The translations under genes were made by a program, and so were the position numbers. Positions 31,691-41,364 of a DNA stretch of 64,000 bases are shown piece after piece; positions within the stretch are counted from its first letter, which is position 1, and the number at the start of each line of letters is the position of its first letter. The notes under the pieces are model-generated. The model did no database searches, had not been told where the DNA came from, and saw only the letters and a program-made list of their open reading frames with translations. The stretch covers positions 3,410,001 through 3,474,000 of the forward strand of contig NZ_CP104307.1 in NCBI RefSeq assembly GCF_025252405.1, given 5' to 3'. Origin of the DNA: Flavobacterium sp. TR2. GTDB lineage: Bacteria > Bacteroidota > Bacteroidia > Flavobacteriales > Flavobacteriaceae.

Positions 31691-33706
31691 ATGTCACAAC
31701 CAACACCTCTAGGCTATCCTCACGCAGGAGCCGGAACAGTAGAAATTCTTTTAGAAAAAGAAGATGGAGCAGATTTCGCAGTGCTTTTTTCACCAGATCC
31801 TAATAATATTTTATTACGCGATGCCGGTCTGCCAATGCAGTTTTATTATTATCCAAAAGCGCCACGTCTAGCTAAACACCCAGATGGAAGATTTAAATTT
31901 GCTATGCAGGTTTTTAAATCAGAAGGAGATTCTTCGACCGTAATTGGTGCCGAAGGATTAGAAGAAGAAGCAGGAGCATACACTACTTTAACTAGTACAA
32001 TTGATCTGCCAGAAGCATTGCTGAAAAAAGCAATCGACAAGTTAAAAACAACATTGCATACCAATTACAATAACCAGAGACAATCAAAACTTTTTGGGTT
32101 ATTTTCTTATCTGAAAGGTGTCGATCGCGATTTTAACGAAACTAATGTTAGGCCTATTCAATTAACAGAAAATACAATAACAATGCACGTTGTGGGCGAA
32201 AAATCTCCAAACAACCCTTTTGGAGGCGCAAATCCTTGGACGTTCAACATTCAAGGAGAAGGAGCGGGAACTACATTTGGACTTGGAGACAACGCGCTTT
32301 CTGTGCTTATGGGACGCAACAGTGCTTCATTGGTCAAAAATGCATTAGAAGCTGGATCTAACAATCTGGTAGTCGAAAATAACATAAAATACAAAGGCTA
32401 TATGCCTACAACGACTATCAAAACTACAGTTGATGTGAAAAAAGTGCATACCTATTTTTCGGCAAAAGCCAATGTAAGCTGGTCGTTTGTCGATGTAAAT
32501 TGGGAAAGTGAATACGAAAAAATCCTAACTCAAGGAGGCATCGTAAGCGAAATCATTACAGACAACCAGTTTTCTAACGAAGAAAGAAAAAAAGTTGAGG
32601 AAGCGCTATTTACCAAACAGAGAGAATTTGCTTTTCAAATGGTGCAGAAACAGATTTTTGATGCTCCAGAAAAACAATTTACGCCAGCATCAACTCCAGA
32701 AAAGCCAGGAGGATTTTTTAGAATTCTTTTCGGCGGCGGAAGCGTAGGCGTGAGTTTAAAACATGGAAGCCAAATTAGAGAAGTGAAATTTGCAGACGAA
32801 ATAAAATTCTCAGCCATCGAAGTTTTAGATTCAAAAATCAGCGGAAATCTAACGCCTTTGACTTTAAAATCTGGTGCCGATGCAAAAGCTGATTTGAAAA
32901 ATTACATTACTGAAATTCAATTAGACGAAGATTTTTCAAAAGTACAAGTAATTGCGTCTTTAAATGGAGGTTTAATTAAGCTGGATAAAGACAGTGATAT
33001 TGTGAATGATAATCCGGTAAGTCAAGTTTCTATTGAAGTGGGATATCCAGATTCAAAAGGCAAAATAATCTGGAAAAGTTCTGGCAGAATGATTGCTCCT
33101 GAAGGAACTCCGTATGTTAAAAATACTAGCAAATCAGGTAAAGAAATCGATGCGATTTTCCCTGCGACATGGAATGATAAATCGAAAGAAAAAAATGCTT
33201 TTGTATTTGATTTCGTAAAAAACAACGGTTCTTCTAAAGTTAAAGTAAGACAGGAAGTAATGTACGAAAAAGACAAGAGAATCAAATTGAAAGACACTGT
33301 TAGAGAGTATGAATTTGAAGGAACCAAAATATTTGTGCCGCTTCCAATTCAGAACATGATCAATTATACGTTGTCAACAGAAGAGCTATATGATTGCGAT
33401 ACGCTCGAAGTGACTTTAAAAGCAGATAAAATGTCTTCTAAAAAGTACAAATTTACAGTTGATAATTTTGAAGATGCCATTCCGTACAGAGCTTGGTATG
33501 AAGCAGATTATACAGTTAAACCGACTGAATACAAAGTAAAATATACTTGCAGCGGTAAAATAGGCAAAAAGTCTAAAAAAGTTTCTGTTTCAACAGATTA
33601 CATCAAGCTGGATTATCAGGAAGGCGATGTTTTATTTGAAATTCCAACAGGAACAGCAGCTCAAAATGCCGATATCGAGAAAATCAGAGCTCCATTTATG
33701 GAATAA
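31691..33706 (+). CDS. Large unknown protein (671 aa) of the divergent operon
   Basis: No signal peptide and no membrane span. The N-terminal third resembles a beta-rich domain with VEILLEKEDGADFAVLFSPD and a Pro-containing YYYPKAPRLAKHPDGRFKF. The middle has charged helices (ERKKVEEALFTKQREFAFQM), and the C-terminal ~250 residues again look like beta-sandwich repeats. I do not recognise the family. It shares an operon position with an equally large unknown protein and a muramidase, which suggests an envelope-targeting or injection-type system, but nothing proves that. Confidence 0.8.
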   Translation: MSQPTPLGYPHAGAGTVEILLEKEDGADFAVLFSPDPNNILLRDAGLPMQFYYYPKAPRLAKHPDGRFKFAMQVFKSEGDSSTVIGAEGLEEEAGAYTTLTSTIDLPEALLKKAIDKLKTTLHTNYNNQRQSKLFGLFSYLKGVDRDFNETNVRPIQLTENTITMHVVGEKSPNNPFGGANPWTFNIQGEGAGTTFGLGDNALSVLMGRNSASLVKNALEAGSNNLVVENNIKYKGYMPTTTIKTTVDVKKVHTYFSAKANVSWSFVDVNWESEYEKILTQGGIVSEIITDNQFSNEERKKVEEALFTKQREFAFQMVQKQIFDAPEKQFTPASTPEKPGGFFRILFGGGSVGVSLKHGSQIREVKFADEIKFSAIEVLDSKISGNLTPLTLKSGADAKADLKNYITEIQLDEDFSKVQVIASLNGGLIKLDKDSDIVNDNPVSQVSIEVGYPDSKGKIIWKSSGRMIAPEGTPYVKNTSKSGKEIDAIFPATWNDKSKEKNAFVFDFVKNNGSSKVKVRQEVMYEKDKRIKLKDTVREYEFEGTKIFVPLPIQNMINYTLSTEELYDCDTLEVTLKADKMSSKKYKFTVDNFEDAIPYRAWYEADYTVKPTEYKVKYTCSGKIGKKSKKVSVSTDYIKLDYQEGDVLFEIPTGTAAQNADIEKIRAPFME

Positions 33707-33725
33707 TTTTTTTGAGACATTTTGC

Positions 33726-33752
33726 AAAAGGGACGTAATGTCCCTTTTGTTT
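33726..33752 (+). terminator. Terminator-like hairpin between the 671-aa and 714-aa genes
   Basis: AAAAGGGAC, a five-base loop, then GTCCCTTTT followed by a T-rich tail. A perfect 9-bp stem. It should cut expression of the second and third genes relative to the first. Confidence 0.75.
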
Positions 33753-33783
33753 CTTAACTCATTAACCATTAAACCTAAACACC

Positions 33784-35928
33784 ATGCCAGATTTAAATAC
33801 ATTTAAGCTTGACGGAACCAAATTGGTTCCCATAAACCGATTCAATCTCGAGCCTGCCAAACCCAGTACGGCATTTACGGCAGCAGTTGCAAAAGAACCT
33901 GAATTTAAAGTAATCGAACACCCGATCATTCATTCGATAGATATTAAGCCAATTTTAATTTTTCCAATTTCGGAAAGCTATTTTCCGCTGATAGAAGGAG
34001 ATAAAGAGGTTACGGAGAACGATTCCTTTAAGGACTATTTTAAAAATGAAATTACCCTATTTTTTCCTCAAGTAGAAGTAGAACCAAACAATGGAACTTT
34101 ATTTTACTATGAAGAAGTCCCAGGGAAATCTGCAGATGATAGCGGATTTATGGGAAGGGTTACTTTGAAGTACAGCATTAAAAACAGACCGTTGCAAGCC
34201 GATCAGAGAAGTATTGCTTTAAATTTGAGACAGGCTGTTTTAAATTTAAAAGTAAAAAATGATATTGTTAGGGTAAACGGAACCGTAAATACGGCGACTC
34301 AGGAAATTCAATTTGACTTAATTGATGAAGCTGTAAAAATTGCGTACGCCAATTTGATTTCAAAAATAGATAATTTAATGTGCAATGTCGATTTGTTTTT
34401 TGATTTTAAAGGATATTCTAAAGTAAAGCGCAATTTTTTGTTTGCAAAAGATATAGCGATTTTAAGAAGCCCTATTATCACCAAAACAGATTTGTCGGCC
34501 AAAACCGCCCTGCAGCCAAAAGCAACGCTTATATCGAGTCCGTTGATGGTGAAAACGGCAAGAACGGGAACTGTCGCGCCAAAAATGGTCATTTCGGGAA
34601 TCAGAAGAGATAATGACATTGAAGGCGAAGTTCAAGAAGAATACGTAAAAAGCACTTTTTTGCTTAAAATCAATAAAACGGTAAATTATCCGCGTTTGCC
34701 TAATGTGGCGACAACTCTCTATCAAAATAGCGACGGGCCTTTCTCTAACAATCCGTTCAATTTAAATGAAGATTTTTCGGAGTTTAAGCAAATATTTGTT
34801 TCGGGATACAATTTTAATATACTCTCGATATACAAATCAATGGTTCAGCCCAATACATTTTTGCTTGTTTCCAAAATTTACAGTCTCTCGAAAGATTTAA
34901 ATAGTATGAAGCCTTGCGTTACAACCATTTTCCATGCGTACGAGGAAGGCGCAGGAACTGCAGAAGAAATTTCTACCATCAGCTTCAACTTTGCAGTTCG
35001 CCCCAATCTGTCCGATTTTGATCTGGCTAAATTGAAAATAGCTTTACTCCAAAACAACTTTATAGACGGAGATCCAGCCGATTATTTTGATAAAGTGCAA
35101 TTTTTGTTTCCAAATGATATGGGAGCCGAATTTGAAGTGAATGGAAATTATTTTCTTCAGAAAGCACAAGTGACAGCCGATGGCAAGCACTATATTTTTG
35201 ACCTCTCCACCGAAAATCTATCTGAAGCCAGTATTTTGATTAATGCTTTAAATAACACGATTACGCAGTATGCAAATATCAATTTTAAGTATAAAGAAAT
35301 AAAAGACACCAGTGTGATCGAACTCAATCTTGAGCAGACCATTGGCGAAGTTTTGGGTGCTTTGGTAGATAATCCGACAAAGAAAATTCAAATCAGCAAC
35401 CAGTCTATTTCAAATTGCAAGTTGAATTCCATTTTGCTGCTTTACAATCAAAACTCAACCTATTTAAACAGTGCTTTCTTTAAAAATTATCCGCAGCTAA
35501 TAAGCAACGACATTAAATTTTTAGATTTCTCCGCACTCAATCCAAGTTCTTCTGGGGAGCTGAAAAATGTGTTTTTTGATTTTGAAAACATTGAAAATAT
35601 CACTTCTGAATTTAGCCAGATTGTTTCGCAATCAACATCTTACAATCGGTATGTTCAAGTACAGATTAAAAGCCAAGCTGCCGCAACAAGCAGGATTACA
35701 ATTGAATTGACAGTTCAGGAAACAGGAAGCAAATTTGCTGTCGAGCGTTTAAAATCTGAGTTTTCGATCCCAATATTGTTCAACTTTATCGTAAAAAATA
35801 CAGCGAACAATAATACGCTCATTTCATACAAAGTCAATTATTTTGATAAAAATGATAATCTGACGAGTTCTAAAAATGATGTCTTTGATTTCTCCAAAAC
35901 ATCAATTATCACCATAAATAAAAAATGA
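33784..35928 (+). CDS. Large unknown protein (714 aa) of the divergent operon
   Basis: No signal peptide or membrane span. It is strongly beta-rich throughout with many hydrophobic alternating stretches. The N-terminal region includes DIKPILIFPISESYFPLIEG. No family recognised. The stop overlaps the muramidase start (ATGA), so translation of the two is coupled. Confidence 0.8.
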   Translation: MPDLNTFKLDGTKLVPINRFNLEPAKPSTAFTAAVAKEPEFKVIEHPIIHSIDIKPILIFPISESYFPLIEGDKEVTENDSFKDYFKNEITLFFPQVEVEPNNGTLFYYEEVPGKSADDSGFMGRVTLKYSIKNRPLQADQRSIALNLRQAVLNLKVKNDIVRVNGTVNTATQEIQFDLIDEAVKIAYANLISKIDNLMCNVDLFFDFKGYSKVKRNFLFAKDIAILRSPIITKTDLSAKTALQPKATLISSPLMVKTARTGTVAPKMVISGIRRDNDIEGEVQEEYVKSTFLLKINKTVNYPRLPNVATTLYQNSDGPFSNNPFNLNEDFSEFKQIFVSGYNFNILSIYKSMVQPNTFLLVSKIYSLSKDLNSMKPCVTTIFHAYEEGAGTAEEISTISFNFAVRPNLSDFDLAKLKIALLQNNFIDGDPADYFDKVQFLFPNDMGAEFEVNGNYFLQKAQVTADGKHYIFDLSTENLSEASILINALNNTITQYANINFKYKEIKDTSVIELNLEQTIGEVLGALVDNPTKKIQISNQSISNCKLNSILLLYNQNSTYLNSAFFKNYPQLISNDIKFLDFSALNPSSSGELKNVFFDFENIENITSEFSQIVSQSTSYNRYVQVQIKSQAAATSRITIELTVQETGSKFAVERLKSEFSIPILFNFIVKNTANNNTLISYKVNYFDKNDNLTSSKNDVFDFSKTSIITINKK

Positions 35929-36749
35929 TGAGAACCATAAAAGCTGGCACAAAATCTCCAGAAGTATATTACTTAAATGAGCTTTTGGCCAAGTTGAATT
36001 ACAGCGTGATGGTTACCGATTATTTCGGAACCGAAACGGACAAAGCAATCAAAGATTTTCAGTTAAAAAACAATCTTGTGGTTGATGGAGTGGTGGGGCT
36101 TAAAACATGGTCGGCACTTTTAGAGAAAAATAGCAATGGTTTTTCGGCAAACGGTAAATTATTGTCAGAACAGAATTTAATCGATTTTTCAAACCAGTTT
36201 AATTTAGAACTCGCTGCCGTAAAAGCGGTAAACGAAGTAGAAAGCAACGGAAAAGGTTTTCTAATTGACGGACGTGCGAAGATTTTGTTTGAAGGCCATA
36301 TCTTTTGGAACGAACTGGAGAAACGAAATATCAATCCGAGGGCTTACGTAAATGCCAATACGCAGGATATTTTATTTGAAAATTACACTAAAAAGTATTA
36401 CGTAGGCGGAACTGTTGAATATGTACGTTTGGAAAAGGCAAGAAATCTCGGTTCAGACAAAAAAATAGCTGATGCAGCAAATAGTTCGGCTTCGTGGGGA
36501 CTTTTTCAGATTATGGGTTTTAATGCAATTTCTATCGGATATGGCAGTATTGACGAGTATGTCGAAAAAATGAATCTCAATGAAGGCGAACATCTTAAGG
36601 CTTTCGGAATGTTTCTGGAAAAAAATAATCTCTTAGGGCTTTTACGAAGTAAAAACTGGGCTTCATTTGCTTTAAAATATAACGGGCCAGCTTATAAAAC
36701 CAATAAATATGATGAAAAATTAGCAAGAGTTTATGCGAAGTATGCTTGA
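35925..36749 (+). CDS. N-acetylmuramidase with N-terminal peptidoglycan-binding domain
   Basis: 274 aa. Residues 1-65 are a PG_binding_1 domain (KDFQLKNNLVVDGVVGLKTW). Residues 80-274 match the phage-type N-acetylmuramidase domain (VEYVRLEKAR, SSASWGLFQIMGFNAISIGY). The Glu in VNEVESNGKGF is a likely catalytic residue. It cleaves the glycan backbone of peptidoglycan. There is no signal peptide, so export must come from a dedicated machine, from lysis, or from an unrecognised route. It is the last gene of the operon of the two giant unknown proteins. Confidence 0.9.
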   Translation: MMRTIKAGTKSPEVYYLNELLAKLNYSVMVTDYFGTETDKAIKDFQLKNNLVVDGVVGLKTWSALLEKNSNGFSANGKLLSEQNLIDFSNQFNLELAAVKAVNEVESNGKGFLIDGRAKILFEGHIFWNELEKRNINPRAYVNANTQDILFENYTKKYYVGGTVEYVRLEKARNLGSDKKIADAANSSASWGLFQIMGFNAISIGYGSIDEYVEKMNLNEGEHLKAFGMFLEKNNLLGLLRSKNWASFALKYNGPAYKTNKYDEKLARVYAKYA

Positions 36750-36759
36750 GAGCTTTTTT

Positions 36760-37030
36760 TGTTTCAAGTTTCAAGTTTCAAGTTTCAGGTTTCAAGTTTC
36801 ACGTTTCACGTTTCAAGTTTTTTTTAACCGCAAAGCACGCAAGGTTTTTTTTGCAAACTTGTAGCAGAGCGCAAAAAAGTTCGCAATGCTTCATGAATAA
36901 AAACTTTGCGAATCTTTGCGAAAAATCTTTGCGTTCTTCGCGGTAAAACTATACTCAAAGTTTATCAACTTGAAACATGAAACATGAAACATGAAACATG
37001 AAACCTGAAACTTGAAACGTGAAACGTGAA
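36760..37030. repeat. Two-tier long inverted repeat with heptad arms
   Basis: The outer arms are tandem heptads: GTTTCAA/GTTTCAC units at about 36761-36820 and TGAAACA/TGAAACT units at about 36972-37032, which can pair. Inside are inner arms beginning ACCGCAAAGCACGCAAG (about 36828-36844) and ending CTTTGCGTTCTTCGCGGT (about 36928-36945). A transcript would fold into one large stem of at least 250 nt. Elements of this type occur in many Flavobacterium intergenic regions. Confidence 0.75.
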
Positions 37031-37079
37031 ACAAAAAAAACAAAACCCGACAAGTTTTTTTTTAAACAAGTCGGGTTTG
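37031..37079 (-). terminator. Rho-independent terminator of pheT
   Basis: AAACCCGACTTGTTT and AAACTTGTCGGGTTT form a 15-bp stem, followed on the minus strand by T-rich sequence. Confidence 0.9.
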
Positions 37080-37102
37080 CATATTTTAGAACTAGAAAGA
37101 AT

Positions 37103-39523
37103 CTATCTCAAACTTGCTCCAAGCTCAGTTTCAAATGTCTGCTGTAATTTAGACATGATTTTATCGATCTGCGCGTCGGTTAATGTTTTGGTATTGTCTT
37201 GAATGGTAAAACTTAAAGCATACGATTTTTTTCCTTCTGGCAATTTGCTGCCTTGGTAAACATCAAATAGATTAACATCTTTTAAAAGCGTTTTCTCTGT
37301 TTGTTTAGCCAAATTGAAGATGCTTTCGTAAGTTGTACTTTGGTCAATTAATAACGCCAAATCTCTGCGAACTTCTGGATATTTAGGAATTTCAGTATAC
37401 TTAATTTTTCCTGTAATGATTTTTAAAACCAAATCCCAGTTGAAATCTGCGTAATAAACATCTTGTTTAATGCCGAAATGCTTTAAAATAGGCTTTTTAA
37501 TAACCCCCATTTCAACCAAAATATCATTATTGTATGTAATTGCCGTTCCTTCAGAATAAATATCAGATTGAACAGGCGCATTTGAAATTTTTTCAATTCC
37601 TAAACGAGACAAAATCGCTTTTACATATCCTTTCAGTAAGAAGAAATCTGTTGTTTTTTGCGGGTTTGTCCAGTTTTCTTTGTTTCTGTTTCCAGAAATC
37701 AATAAAGAAAGATGCTTGTGCTCTTCGTATCCGTTTAAATACTTGTGGTATGTTTTTCCGAATTCAAATAATTTTAAATCTGAATTTTTTCTGTTAATGT
37801 TGTATGAAACCGCTTCTAAGCCAGAAAATAATAAAGATTGGCGAAGTGTTGCTAAATCACTGCTCAACGGATTCAGCATCGATACATTATGCTCTTCTTT
37901 TAATGAAGCAGATAATTTAGCGTAAGCTGCAGTTGTCAATGAATTGGCCATCATTTCGTGGAAGCCTTGAGAATTTAATTGGGAAGCAATCACATTCTGC
38001 ACTTTATAATCTTCTGTTCTTGGCGAATTGGCTACAGTTGCATTAAACTTCTTAGAGAAATTAATGTTGTTATAACCGTAAACTCTCAGAATTTCTTCGA
38101 TTACGTCAATTTCGCGCTGAACGTCTACGCGGTACGCAGGAATAGTTAAGCCTAAACCTGTATCTGAAACACTGTTTACTTTAATATCTAAAGAAACCAA
38201 GATTTTTTTGATCGTATCTTTTGGAATTTCCTGTCCAATAATTTTAGAAACATGGCTGAAGTTCAATAATACAGAGAAATCTTCAACTTTTTTAGGATAA
38301 ACCTCTATGACATCAGAAGTGATTTTTCCGCCAGCAACTTCTTGAATTAAAAGCGCTGCACGTTTCAAAGCATATTCTGTAATCGTTGGGTCGATTCCTC
38401 TTTCAAATCTGAAAGAAGCATCTGTGCTCAATTGGTGTCTTTTTGCTGTTTTACGAATGCTTACCGGGTCAAAATAAGCACTTTCTAAGAAGATAGAAGT
38501 CGTTCCTTCAGAAACTCCAGATTTTTTTCCTCCGAAAACTCCAGCAATGCAAAGCGGACCTTTTTCGTCGCAAATCATTAAATCTTCTTTGTGAAGCGTT
38601 CTTTCAACGTCGTCAAGAGTTACAAATTTAGTTCCTTCAGCAACTGTTTTTACAATCACTTTTCCGTTGATTTTTGCAGCGTCAAAAGCGTGTAAAGGCT
38701 GTCCTAATTCGTGCAGAACATAATTGGTAACGTCAACAATATTATTTTTTGGAGTTAATCCAATTGCTTTTAAACGGTCTTGCAGCCAGCTTGGAGATTC
38801 GTGAACTGAAATTCCAGAAATAGTCACACCGCAATATCTTGGAGCTAAATGAGTATCTTCAACATTTACGTCAATTTTTAGCGTGCGCATATCCACTCTA
38901 AAATTGCTTACAGAAGGCGTAATCAATTCTACGTTTACGCCGCGCTGCAGCATTCCAGCTCTCAAATCGCGTGCAGTTCCAAAATGGCTCATTGCATCGG
39001 CACGGTTTGGCGTCAATCCGATTTCGAAAACCTCATCATTTGCAATTTGGAAAACTTCAGATGCAGGAGTTCCAGGAACTAGATCTTCAGCCAGAACCAT
39101 AATTCCGTCATGGCCTGTTCCTAAACCTAATTCATCTTCAGCACAAATCATTCCGTGGCTTTCCTGTCCGCGGATTTTTCCTTTTTTAATAGTAAATTCA
39201 GCTCCTTCTTTATCATATAGAACCGTTCCAATTGTTGCAACTGGAACTTTTTGGCCCGCAGCAACGTTTGCAGCACCGCAGACAATTTGTACAGGAGCTT
39301 CTAAGCCAACATCAACTGTAGTTACTTTCAATCTATCAGCATCAGGATGTTTTTCGCAAGTCAAAACGTGTCCAACGACAACGCCAGCCAAACCTCCTTT
39401 AATTGATTCGTATTTTTCGACAACTTCTACTTCTAAACCTAAATCTGTTAGCAATTCAGAAGTCTGCTCAGATGTCCAATCTGTTTTAATAAATTGTTTT
39501 AACCAGTTGTAAGATATTTTCAT
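37103..39523 (-). CDS. pheT: Phenylalanine-tRNA ligase beta subunit
   Basis: 806 aa, the normal size. Residues about 40-150 are the tRNA-binding EMAP-type domain (KHPDADRLKV), then the B3/4 and B5 domains, and the C-terminal ferredoxin-like anticodon-binding domain (PEVRRDLALLID). It forms an alpha2-beta2 enzyme with PheS, which is not in the window, and charges tRNA-Phe. A -7 element TATATTTG (minus strand, 39553-39560) lies 30 bp above the start. Confidence 0.97.
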   Translation of the reverse strand: MKISYNWLKQFIKTDWTSEQTSELLTDLGLEVEVVEKYESIKGGLAGVVVGHVLTCEKHPDADRLKVTTVDVGLEAPVQIVCGAANVAAGQKVPVATIGTVLYDKEGAEFTIKKGKIRGQESHGMICAEDELGLGTGHDGIMVLAEDLVPGTPASEVFQIANDEVFEIGLTPNRADAMSHFGTARDLRAGMLQRGVNVELITPSVSNFRVDMRTLKIDVNVEDTHLAPRYCGVTISGISVHESPSWLQDRLKAIGLTPKNNIVDVTNYVLHELGQPLHAFDAAKINGKVIVKTVAEGTKFVTLDDVERTLHKEDLMICDEKGPLCIAGVFGGKKSGVSEGTTSIFLESAYFDPVSIRKTAKRHQLSTDASFRFERGIDPTITEYALKRAALLIQEVAGGKITSDVIEVYPKKVEDFSVLLNFSHVSKIIGQEIPKDTIKKILVSLDIKVNSVSDTGLGLTIPAYRVDVQREIDVIEEILRVYGYNNINFSKKFNATVANSPRTEDYKVQNVIASQLNSQGFHEMMANSLTTAAYAKLSASLKEEHNVSMLNPLSSDLATLRQSLLFSGLEAVSYNINRKNSDLKLFEFGKTYHKYLNGYEEHKHLSLLISGNRNKENWTNPQKTTDFFLLKGYVKAILSRLGIEKISNAPVQSDIYSEGTAITYNNDILVEMGVIKKPILKHFGIKQDVYYADFNWDLVLKIITGKIKYTEIPKYPEVRRDLALLIDQSTTYESIFNLAKQTEKTLLKDVNLFDVYQGSKLPEGKKSYALSFTIQDNTKTLTDAQIDKIMSKLQQTFETELGASLR

Positions 39524-39796
39524 TGTAATGATTTAATTCTTGAATAAGGTTACAAATATAAGGATTGCGCTTTGGAGTAAGAAAAAATTAAGCGGTTTTT
39601 TCGACTTGTTTTTTATTGGTGAGAAAATGCTATGCTTTAAGCTTTTGATAATTTACGCATACGTTTTTTAGCAAATGAATGATTGAGAAGGCTAAAAAAA
39701 AGGAATGTGTAATTTTTGTGCTACAAGATGAATGAAAAATGCTATTCTGTTTCTTTTTATGAAACTAAATTTGGAGTAAATCAAAAAAAGAAAATT
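39524..39796. other. Divergent intergenic region of pheT and the aldehyde dehydrogenase
   Basis: It holds the -7 element of pheT at 39553-39560 and a rightward TAATTTTTG at about 39711, one base longer than the consensus. Nothing else is seen. Confidence 0.45.
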
Positions 39797-41302
39797 ATGA
39801 GCACCTCAGTAAAAAGACCTGAATTTAAGGCAAAGTATGATAATTATATTGGTGGAAAATTTACAGCACCAATTACAGGAGAATACTTTGATGTAGTTTC
39901 TCCAATTGATGGCAAAGTATTTACAAAGGCGGCACATTCTGGAAAAGAAGATTTAGAATTGGCAGTAGATACAGCCTATGAAGCGTTTAAGACATGGGGG
40001 AAAACTTCTGTAACAGAAAGAAGCATTTTACTAAATAAGATTGCACAGAAAATTGAAGACAATTTAGAATACATTGCAGCAGTAGAAACAGTAGACAACG
40101 GAAAACCTATTCGCGAAACTCTTGCTGCCGATATTCCGCTGGCTATTGACCATTTTAGATATTTTGCAGGCGTAATACGTGCAGAAGAAAGCGCCATTTC
40201 TGAACTAGATTCGCAGACCGTTTCCATAGCGTTAAGCGAACCTCTTGGTGTTGTGGCACAAATTATTCCGTGGAATTTCCCGATTTTAATGGCAGTTTGG
40301 AAAATTGCTCCAGCACTTGCGGCAGGAAACACAATTGTTTTAAAACCGGCAGAAAGCACGCCAATTTCTATTATGGTTTTAATGGAATTAATTGGCGATA
40401 TTCTGCCTCCTGGAGTTTTAAATATTGTAAACGGTTTCGGTGCCGAATTAGGACGTCCGTTAGTGACCAATAAAAAAGTGTCAAAAGCTGCATTTACAGG
40501 TTCTACCACAACAGGACGTTTGGTGATGCAGTATGCAACAGAAAACATTATTCCGGTAACTTTAGAATTAGGCGGAAAATCACCGAATATTTTCTTCCCG
40601 TCAGTGGCAGATCACGACGATGATTTCTTTGATAAAGCGGTTGAAGGCGCTGTTTTATTTGCTTTAAATCAAGGCGAAATCTGTACTTGTCCTTCTAGAT
40701 TATTAATTCATGAGGATATTTACGACAAATTTATTGCAAAAGTGATCGAAAGAACTGAAGCGATTATAGCTGGAAATCCGTTGGATAAAGCTACAATGAT
40801 TGGTGCTCAGACTTCGATTGTTCAGAAAGAAAAGATTATGTCCTACATTAAATTAGGAAAAGAAGAAGGTGCAGAATTGTTGACCGGAGGTGACGAAAAT
40901 AAATTGGGAGGCGAACTAGAAGGCGGTTATTACATCAAGCCAACGCTGTTTAAAGGTCATAACAAAATGCGCATTTTTCAAGAAGAGATTTTCGGGCCTG
41001 TTCTGGCGGTTACGACTTTCAAAACCACCGAAGAAGCTATTGAAATTGCAAATGACACCATGTACGGGTTAGGCGCAGGGGTATGGACACGCGATGCGCA
41101 CGAAATTTATCAGGTTCCAAGAGCTATTCAGTCAGGACGTGTATGGATCAATCAGTATCATTCTTATCCGGCAGGCGCTCCGTTTGGAGGTTACAAGCAA
41201 TCTGGAATTGGCCGTGAAAACCATAAAATGATGTTGAGCCAATACCGTCAGACCAAAAATATGCTGATTTCTTACGACAAAAAGAAATTAGGATTCTTCT
41301 AA
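39797..41302 (+). CDS. NAD(P)-dependent aldehyde dehydrogenase
   Basis: 501 aa, start at 39797 ([14 protein letters not shown]). Catalytic Cys296 sits in [11 protein letters not shown] and the general base Glu257 in TLELGGKSP; the coenzyme motif FTGSTTTG is present. The GEICTC form is typical of the acetaldehyde-type dehydrogenases (AldB/ExaC-like). With the alcohol dehydrogenase 62 bp downstream and DUF779, it likely oxidises short-chain alcohols to acids via aldehydes. Confidence 0.94.
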   Translation: MSTSVKRPEFKAKYDNYIGGKFTAPITGEYFDVVSPIDGKVFTKAAHSGKEDLELAVDTAYEAFKTWGKTSVTERSILLNKIAQKIEDNLEYIAAVETVDNGKPIRETLAADIPLAIDHFRYFAGVIRAEESAISELDSQTVSIALSEPLGVVAQIIPWNFPILMAVWKIAPALAAGNTIVLKPAESTPISIMVLMELIGDILPPGVLNIVNGFGAELGRPLVTNKKVSKAAFTGSTTTGRLVMQYATENIIPVTLELGGKSPNIFFPSVADHDDDFFDKAVEGAVLFALNQGEICTCPSRLLIHEDIYDKFIAKVIERTEAIIAGNPLDKATMIGAQTSIVQKEKIMSYIKLGKEEGAELLTGGDENKLGGELEGGYYIKPTLFKGHNKMRIFQEEIFGPVLAVTTFKTTEEAIEIANDTMYGLGAGVWTRDAHEIYQVPRAIQSGRVWINQYHSYPAGAPFGGYKQSGIGRENHKMMLSQYRQTKNMLISYDKKKLGFF

Positions 41303-41312
41303 GAGAATATAA

Positions 41313-41350
41313 ACTTGAGAGTAAAAAGCCAATCGGTTTTTTACTCTCTT
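41313..41350 (+). terminator. Terminator-like hairpin between the two dehydrogenase genes
   Basis: GAGAGTAAAAAGCC and GGTTTTTTACTCTC can pair almost completely. It may attenuate expression of the alcohol dehydrogenase relative to the aldehyde dehydrogenase. Confidence 0.55.
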
Positions 41351-41364
41351 AAAACCATAGAATT

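Noticed and set aside
28960..36749. A prophage or contractile injection system because of the muramidase
   Set aside because: No sheath, tube, baseplate, terminase, portal or integrase gene is seen; the two large proteins are unrecognised.
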